36,192 bases of DNA from the NCBI GenBank assembly GCA_016199925.1, contig JACQFT010000038.1, positions 1 to 36,192 of the forward strand. Reading direction: 5' to 3'. The translations under genes and the position numbers were made by a program. Source of the DNA: Opitutia bacterium (lineage in GTDB: Bacteria > Verrucomicrobiota > Verrucomicrobiia > Opitutales > Opitutaceae). This document shows, piece after piece, positions 31,701 to 36,192 of the stretch (positions within the stretch are counted from its first letter, which is position 1; each line of letters starts with the position of its first letter). A model generated the notes under the pieces. That model saw nothing but the letters and a program-made list of their open reading frames with translations, was not told the origin of the DNA and ran no database searches.

Positions 31701-34700
31701 GTCGCAAACCGTTTCCACCGGCGGCTCCCTCTCGCAAACCGCCACCAGCGCCTACGATCTCGCGGGCCGCTTGATCCAGACCGTCGCGCCCGGCGGCTAC
31801 ACCACCGCGATGGCCTACGCCGCCGGCGGCCGCATCGTCACCGCCACCCTCCCCGGCGGCGCCACCAAGACCACTGAAACCTACCTCGACGGCCAGCTCA
31901 AGAGCGTCTCCGGCCCCGCCGTCGTCGCAGAAAACTACAGCTACGCGATCGACGGCAGCACCGGCCAGCGCCTCCGCCAGTCGTTCTACGGCGGCAATTA
32001 CTCGGCGTTCACCAACACCTATACGGACTGGCTCTGCCGGCAGGTCGCCGAGTGGAAACCCCGGTGGGACGGCAACAATTGGGCCACCTTCTGGACCTAC
32101 AACAGTTCCGGCCAGCTCGTGAAGGTTTCCCAACCCGGCCTCGCCGACACCCTCTACGAATACGACACGCTCGGCCAGGTCGTCCGGGAGGGCCGCGATG
32201 TGAACGCCAACGGCACGCTCGACCTTGCCAGCGATGACCGCATCACGGATCACGCCTACTCCCTGTTCATCGACGGGCTCGGCCGGGCGACGAGTTCGCA
32301 GCAATCCAAGGTCTATGCTTCCTCCGGCTCCGGCACTGCGACCACCACCAGCACCCACTCCGTGATCCTCTCCGGGCTTTCCGCCGGACAGATCGCCAAC
32401 ACCACCGACTTGGACATCTTCGGCAACGCGACCTACTCCTCCACCACGGTCGACCGCGCAAACAAGACGGTGACCACCACCGTCACGGTGCCCACCTCCA
32501 GCACCCCCGTCCAGCAGATCGCCTACAACGGCCTCCTCATGTCCGCGCGCGACCAGACGAACATCACCATGACCTACGGCTACGACGCGCTCGGCCGCCG
32601 GGTCACCTCCGTCGATCCGCGCACCGGCCCGACGACCACCGCCTACGTCGCCGGCACCAGCCAAGTCCTCTCGGTCACCGACCCCGCCGGCTTCGTGCAG
32701 GCCACCTATGCTTACGACTCCGCCGGCCGCACCGCCGCCGTGACCAACGCGCTCGGCAAAGTCTGCCGTTACGACTACACCGCCCGCGGCGAGAAACTCC
32801 ATGTCTGGGGCGACACCGACTATCCCGTCGAATACGGCTACGACTCGCAGGGCCGCCAGACCACGCTCAAGACCTACCGCACCGGCACCGGGTTCACCGG
32901 CCCCACCTGGCCCGCCGCCACCGCCGGCACCGCCGACACCACGACGTGGAACTTCCACGCCGCCACCGGCCTGCTTTCCTCAAAGGTCGATGCCACCGGC
33001 AAATCCGTCGCCTACACCTACACCGTCGCCGGGCAGATCGCCACCCGCGCCTGGGCCCGCACACTGCCCAACTCCACCATCCCCGTCACCACCACCTACG
33101 CCTACAGCCCCACCACCGGCGAGCTGACCGGCGTCTCTTACAACGACGGCACCCCGGCTGTCACCTACACCTACAACCGCCTCGGCCAACAGGCCACCGT
33201 CGCCGACACGACCGGCACGCGCACGTTCGCCTACAACCTCGCCGGTTCGCTCGAGCTCCAGTATGAGTCCCTCCCCACCGCGTTCTACGGCGACCGCCGC
33301 ATCAACCGCGGCTACGACACCGCCGCCGGCACGGTCGGCCGCTACAACCGCCTCTCCGTCGGCAACGCTGCCGGCACCCTCGAATACGATGTGAGCTACG
33401 GCTACGACCCCCTCGGCCGTCTCAACAAATCCTACGTCTTCGACTACACCTACCTCGCCAACTCCAACCTCCTCCAGTCGGTGGCCTACTCCGGCTGGAA
33501 CTACACCGACACCCGCAACTACGACCCCACGCACGATTGGGTCGCCAGCCGCACCACCGTCGTCGGCACCACCAAAGCCAGCTTCGGCTACACGCGGGAC
33601 AGCCTCGGCCGCGTCACCCAAACCGGCAAGACCGGCGAACTGTTCAATCGCTACGGCGACGGCACCCAGGGCCTGTGGACCAACTACGGCTACGACGACC
33701 GCAGCCAGTTGACCAGTGAGCAGACCAGACTCGCCGGCACCACCACCGTGCTCACCGGCCGTGACGACGCCTATGCGTTCGACAATCTCGGCAACCGCTC
33801 CACCGCCACCCATAACGGAAACTCTACAGCATACACCTCTAACAGCCTAAACCAGTATTCCTCCCGCACCGTGCCCGGCGTGTTCGATGTCGCCGGTGCC
33901 GCCGCGTCGGCCGCCACGGTCACCGTCAACGGCTCCGCCGCCGGCGTCGCCCGCCACGGGGATTATTTCTTCAAGGGCCAGCCGCTCACCAACACCTCCT
34001 CGGCCGTTTACTCTTCGCTCAGCATCAGCGACGGCACCACGACGACCGCGTTGCAGGCCTTCCTCCCCGCCAGCCCCGAGCCGTTCGCCTACGACGCCGA
34101 CGGCAACCTGCTCGCCGACGGCCGCTGGACCTACACTTACGATGCGGAGAACCGGCTGACCGCGATGGAAACGACCGGTGCCGCCGCCAGCGCGGGCACG
34201 CCGCGACAGCGGCTGGAGTTCCGCTACGACGGTTTCGGCCGGCGCATCGGCAAGAAAGTTTTTCACGACGCCGCCGGCTGGGTGCTGGATTTCGAGCGGA
34301 GGTTCGTTTACGATGGCTGGAACATGATCGAGGAATTGAACGGCACGACCGGCGCCAAGCTTCGCACCTACGCGTGGGGGCTCGACTTGGTCGGCTCGCT
34401 CCAAGGCGCGGGCGGCGTCGGCGGGCTGCTGCTCACCCGCGACGGCAGCGACAGCTACTTGCCCGTTTACGACGGCAACGGCAACGTTCACGGTCTGGTG
34501 AAAGCAGCCGACGGCTCCCTCGCCGCCGCGTATGAGTATGATGCATTCGGCCGGACGTTGCGTGAGAGCGGCCCCTACGCCGCCACCCATGCGCTGCGCT
34601 TTGCCACCAAATACACCGACCTCGAAACCGGCCTCCTCTACTACGGTCTGCGTTACTATTCGCCCGGGCTCGGCCGGTTCATCAACCGCGATCCGTTCAG

Positions 34701-35703
34701 CGAACGCGGCGGACTGAACCTGTATGAGTTCGTGCAAAACAACGCAGTGAGCCGCTGGGATTACCTGGGACTGGATGCACCGGAACACAGTTTTTTCACG
34801 ACAGTTTATGTCCCCTCTACTGGCCACGTGCGCGCGGGGATCGTGGTGGTCGGAGCGACTCCAGTTTCCCACGCACATGGATGGTTGGATGACAGCCAGC
34901 TTGCGCCAGGCGGACCGATCGGATTCGTCGGCGGCTCAAGTGGGCTTGGCGGGGTAAGTGGAAGTAATGGCCGTCGCGGCGCCCGTCGACTGCCGCCGCC
35001 GCCCACGCCATCGGAGGAACCGAACAAGAATCCCAAGCAGGAGCCGGCCCCAAACAAACCACCGTGCGCTCAGCTCCAAGCGCTGCGCGCGAAGATTAAC
35101 GCGCAATTAGGTGCCGGTAACCAGGCGATCACCCGCGCGACGGGGAACACGATTTCAACAATAAATGGGACAGCGGAAGGCTCTACACTCGATGCGTTGG
35201 GAAGCCTTTCGAACAATCAAAAGATGGTGGAGATCGTCGCGCCGCTCGTTGAAACCATTGCTACGGAAGGCAACGTCGAATTTGCTGCTCTCGGGTCGCT
35301 CGGCAAATCAGGCGTTGGTCACGTGTTCACTGGTTTTGGTATTATCAGTTCGGCTGTGAGCTTCAGCTCCGGCTACGACGCCTACAATCGAGGGCAATAC
35401 GTGGACGCGGCAGTCAACTTTGGGAACGGCACCCTTGGCACGGGTCTTATGCTGGGCTCGCACATGGCCGAACAAGGAGTCTTCCGAGCTGGAACTGCTG
35501 CGGGCATCAGGTTGGCCGGTGCTACTGCTGCGATTGGTCAGGCTGCTATTTTTGCCGGCCAAGAATGGTATAGCTTTAGCGCATATTACGGCGATCTTCG
35601 CAATCAGGGCGCGACCTTGGATCAACTTCAGGACCGCCAGAGCCAGAAGCTCCAAGAACTCCGCACCGTTCATGAGCAACTGAAGGCGAACAACTGCCAA
35701 TGA
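28780..35703 (+). CDS. Giant secreted Rhs/YD-repeat protein with C-terminal candidate toxin tip
   Basis: A 2307-residue protein. Residues 1-18 are a Sec signal peptide ('KKFLASLFLVLVSRLLAVA'). About 20-325 is an unrecognised beta-rich region. About 330-585 is a glycine-rich module ('LLVVGGGGGGSSGGGGG' onward) ending 'SGVVIIRYV'. From about 640 to 1940 there are many YD repeats ('YDAAGRLTSR', 'YDLLGRVATS', 'YDALGRRVTS', 'YDAENRLTAM'). The Rhs core 'GLLYYGLRYYSPGLGRFINR' is at about 1950-1970, and 'DYLGL' ends it at 1998. The last 309 residues differ in style and are visibly less GC-rich: a proline-rich linker (about 2066-2095), then a helical, hydrophobic region bracketed by C2096 and C2306. 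By analogy with Rhs polymorphic toxins the tip is probably released as an effector. No PAAR or VgrG is present. GGAG precedes the ATG. Confidence 0.9.
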   Translation: MKKFLASLFLVLVSRLLAVAPVPLTEGVSFSFRISGVGNGIMSVYDEAGTPSLGQTTNNATTESAIATAWLRPGKQYAVNFQASGPYEFWLSYIAPAGYVLLVNDQPTTISYASPGGGWYSYNYTVELRPLANYEPAPIGSFSGIDVGKSLTWEVGTGMLRNGRSAGRFVFKELDLSNSPASRSRLYYSVAGNYGEITVIKDGASNQTLRQIATPQGFMDLVDDAGGGYWINCYQNSQVQTAPPGQTWVIIPGQTPWKTIRVESPSASQLKITETEGAVAHVSLLSLTSGTVASGNYGWTLQEGDGTNWLRTTQHTSTSGSSTSGPTSTGGTVTTSGGYRIHTFTGSGTFSLSAPVTADLLVVGGGGGGSSGGGGGGGVNYLAGYALAAGSYAVTVGAGGAGNGGFTATANSGGFSAFNGNYGYGGGGGGDCFGNTGLSGGSGGGAGRYWNPGTLAGGAGTVGQGFNGGASPGNSSSLAPAGGGGGAGGAGFDGIAATNTSGAGGSGVANSISGASVTYGGGGGGGSTNAVTAGAGGTGGGGAGSSTSYANGTSGTNGLGGGGGGCFDSNGVGGSGGSGVVIIRYVASGTTTYFRDDAVTVRTGDVTGPVVAKTNYHYVTLPWGEEVTQVTADPGGAALTTTYDYYTDPAAPGNYRKVKSVTAPTGAWSASQYYDDWNRRGQLQYQFQPYLDAPATVTLDPAQGRVVSLDYMADWTGRFTRPTVRQEKINNVLTGQTTWTHGDNVGVGWPREYSFANAYRDGTNYQVSYEEHYRGDAGLEQPFRPYTNYSADRVRTTTSETSGSYNAGTQTFTADGSNGGWRQLVLHGSDLSLGADSVSSWGGQSFAATYLVPNKSTMDAVIRDVAGNPIRTETYVYTGAGSFSLVTSENLAYDAAGRLTSRVSGNGSGATTTNAYANGYLTSTVGIDGTETQFTYDLLGRVATSIKKGAAASGTFTAQSDITTTYTYDGVGHASQTVSTGGSLSQTATSAYDLAGRLIQTVAPGGYTTAMAYAAGGRIVTATLPGGATKTTETYLDGQLKSVSGPAVVAENYSYAIDGSTGQRLRQSFYGGNYSAFTNTYTDWLCRQVAEWKPRWDGNNWATFWTYNSSGQLVKVSQPGLADTLYEYDTLGQVVREGRDVNANGTLDLASDDRITDHAYSLFIDGLGRATSSQQSKVYASSGSGTATTTSTHSVILSGLSAGQIANTTDLDIFGNATYSSTTVDRANKTVTTTVTVPTSSTPVQQIAYNGLLMSARDQTNITMTYGYDALGRRVTSVDPRTGPTTTAYVAGTSQVLSVTDPAGFVQATYAYDSAGRTAAVTNALGKVCRYDYTARGEKLHVWGDTDYPVEYGYDSQGRQTTLKTYRTGTGFTGPTWPAATAGTADTTTWNFHAATGLLSSKVDATGKSVAYTYTVAGQIATRAWARTLPNSTIPVTTTYAYSPTTGELTGVSYNDGTPAVTYTYNRLGQQATVADTTGTRTFAYNLAGSLELQYESLPTAFYGDRRINRGYDTAAGTVGRYNRLSVGNAAGTLEYDVSYGYDPLGRLNKSYVFDYTYLANSNLLQSVAYSGWNYTDTRNYDPTHDWVASRTTVVGTTKASFGYTRDSLGRVTQTGKTGELFNRYGDGTQGLWTNYGYDDRSQLTSEQTRLAGTTTVLTGRDDAYAFDNLGNRSTATHNGNSTAYTSNSLNQYSSRTVPGVFDVAGAAASAATVTVNGSAAGVARHGDYFFKGQPLTNTSSAVYSSLSISDGTTTTALQAFLPASPEPFAYDADGNLLADGRWTYTYDAENRLTAMETTGAAASAGTPRQRLEFRYDGFGRRIGKKVFHDAAGWVLDFERRFVYDGWNMIEELNGTTGAKLRTYAWGLDLVGSLQGAGGVGGLLLTRDGSDSYLPVYDGNGNVHGLVKAADGSLAAAYEYDAFGRTLRESGPYAATHALRFATKYTDLETGLLYYGLRYYSPGLGRFINRDPFSERGGLNLYEFVQNNAVSRWDYLGLDAPEHSFFTTVYVPSTGHVRAGIVVVGATPVSHAHGWLDDSQLAPGGPIGFVGGSSGLGGVSGSNGRRGARRLPPPPTPSEEPNKNPKQEPAPNKPPCAQLQALRAKINAQLGAGNQAITRATGNTISTINGTAEGSTLDALGSLSNNQKMVEIVAPLVETIATEGNVEFAALGSLGKSGVGHVFTGFGIISSAVSFSSGYDAYNRGQYVDAAVNFGNGTLGTGLMLGSHMAEQGVFRAGTAAGIRLAGATAAIGQAAIFAGQEWYSFSAYYGDLRNQGATLDQLQDRQSQKLQELRTVHEQLKANNCQ

Positions 35704-35930
35704 AGCCTTTTCAGAGATACCTTTGGTTCTTTGCCCTCTTCATTGTCGCCGCGAATGGCTGGCACGCGTTCAAGCTAAAGCTGGCCGGACACTCTGGTCT
35801 CGGTCTCGTCAGCGTGCCGTTTTTGCTTGTGACACTTGCGTTCGCCGCCGTCTGGCTCGCGCTCATTTACTTCCTGTTTAAACGGAAACTGAAGAGAGAG
35901 CAGGCGGAGAAACTTGGGCAGAAAAGTTAG
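35700..35930 (+). CDS. Small two-helix membrane protein, candidate immunity protein
   Basis: A 76-residue protein whose ATG overlaps the Rhs stop (ATGA), so the two are translationally coupled. It has two transmembrane helices, about 7-25 ('YLWFFALFIVAANGW') and 36-61 ('SVPFLLVTLAFAAVWLALIY'), and a basic Lys-rich tail ('KRKLKREQAEKLGQ') that should be cytosolic. Position directly after a variable Rhs tip is where immunity genes of polymorphic toxins lie. A two-helix membrane immunity protein would fit a toxin acting on the inner membrane. I do not recognise its family. Alternative: an unrelated small membrane protein. Confidence 0.75.
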   Translation: MKPFQRYLWFFALFIVAANGWHAFKLKLAGHSGLGLVSVPFLLVTLAFAAVWLALIYFLFKRKLKREQAEKLGQKS

Positions 35931-36192
35931 TGCTTCTACCTCAACGCGGAGCCATGCGGCAGATCGCGCGCCAGCAAAGCTGTCACGCGATCCGCTGTTA
36001 GAGTTACCCCCGTTTTGTGGACAGAGGGCCGAGCGGACAGGGTCAGGCTTAGTAGTTTGTGGTTGGCAACGTCGGCAATGATCCTGCGGCACCCGTCGCG
36101 CCAGGCTTCGACCTACTCAGCCTGTCACGTCGGCTGCTTCCTCCCTCCAGTCGCTTACGCTCCTTCCGGTCCGGTGGAGTGCAGCCCCGCCC
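35931..36192. other. Terminal stretch without a convincing gene
   Basis: About 260 bases to the window edge. No ORF has protein-like features. On the minus strand TGTCCACAAAACGGGGGTAA (36003-36022) looks like the terminal inverted repeat of an IS3- or IS481-type element, but no transposase sequence accompanies it. This may be a remnant behind the toxin-immunity cassette. Confidence 0.4.

Noticed and set aside
30484-32958. 824-codon Gly/Val-rich minus-strand ORF
   Set aside because: Exact antisense shadow of the Rhs YD-repeat region; its regular composition reflects the complementary codons of Thr, Ala and Tyr repeats.
1-36192. tRNA, rRNA and riboswitch genes
   Set aside because: I looked for cloverleaf arms with CCA-type ends, rRNA cores and known riboswitch cores by eye and saw none; a covariance-model search could still find a divergent one.

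Overview
The window is a GC-rich bacterial chromosome segment. The gene set, the Mpl-type murein recycling ligase, many Sec-exported or lipoprotein genes, a 'GGGGAPSW' C-terminal anchor and a tiny Lys/Arg-rich protein next to rimO suggest a member of the Verrucomicrobiota, probably close to Opitutaceae (Opitutus or Lacunisphaera). That placement is inference; no rRNA gene is present to confirm it. I found no tRNA, rRNA or CRISPR array.

Left part (1-20.1 kb) is mostly housekeeping. It begins with the 3' end of purA. Next comes a small minus-strand HTH protein, then the tight minus-strand operon truA-comF-accD-folC. A HAD phosphatase follows on the plus strand, meeting the minus-strand manC-ruvX pair tail to tail on a shared TTAA. 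Then come a rhodanese, a short PH-like hypothetical protein, a 34-residue basic protein missing from the ORF track with its own terminator, and rimO. After these lie mpl with two paralogous exported proteins upstream, priA, the plus-strand operon fur-like/TPR/sugar epimerase, and the minus-strand operon hemW/SecD-like lipoprotein/M23 peptidase.

Middle part (20.1-27.3 kb) is more accessory. It holds an Ig/IPT-like lipoprotein, a large exported gingipain-like (C25) protein that seems to lack catalytic residues and carries a C-terminal sorting signal, an exported endonuclease/phosphatase, and an M48 CAAX-type protease. It also holds a decayed transposase joining a DruA-like (DUF4338) N-terminus to an ISAs1-like C-terminus. 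Three 61-62 bp inverted repeats strongly resembling Pseudomonas REP sequences are scattered through the window, along with other palindromic repeats.

Right part (27.3-36.2 kb) is a secreted Rhs locus: two small exported proteins, a 2307-residue Sec-exported YD-repeat/Rhs protein with a glycine-rich N-terminal module, and a C-terminal tip of about 309 residues after the Rhs core. A 76-residue two-helix membrane protein overlaps it by ATGA. Tip and small protein look like an undescribed toxin-immunity pair, the best candidate here for a new system. Other points of interest are an in-frame palindromic insertion inside mpl, AccD with three of four zinc cysteines lost, a Fur-family protein lacking its regulatory metal ligands, and an enzyme/pseudo-enzyme-like paralog pair.
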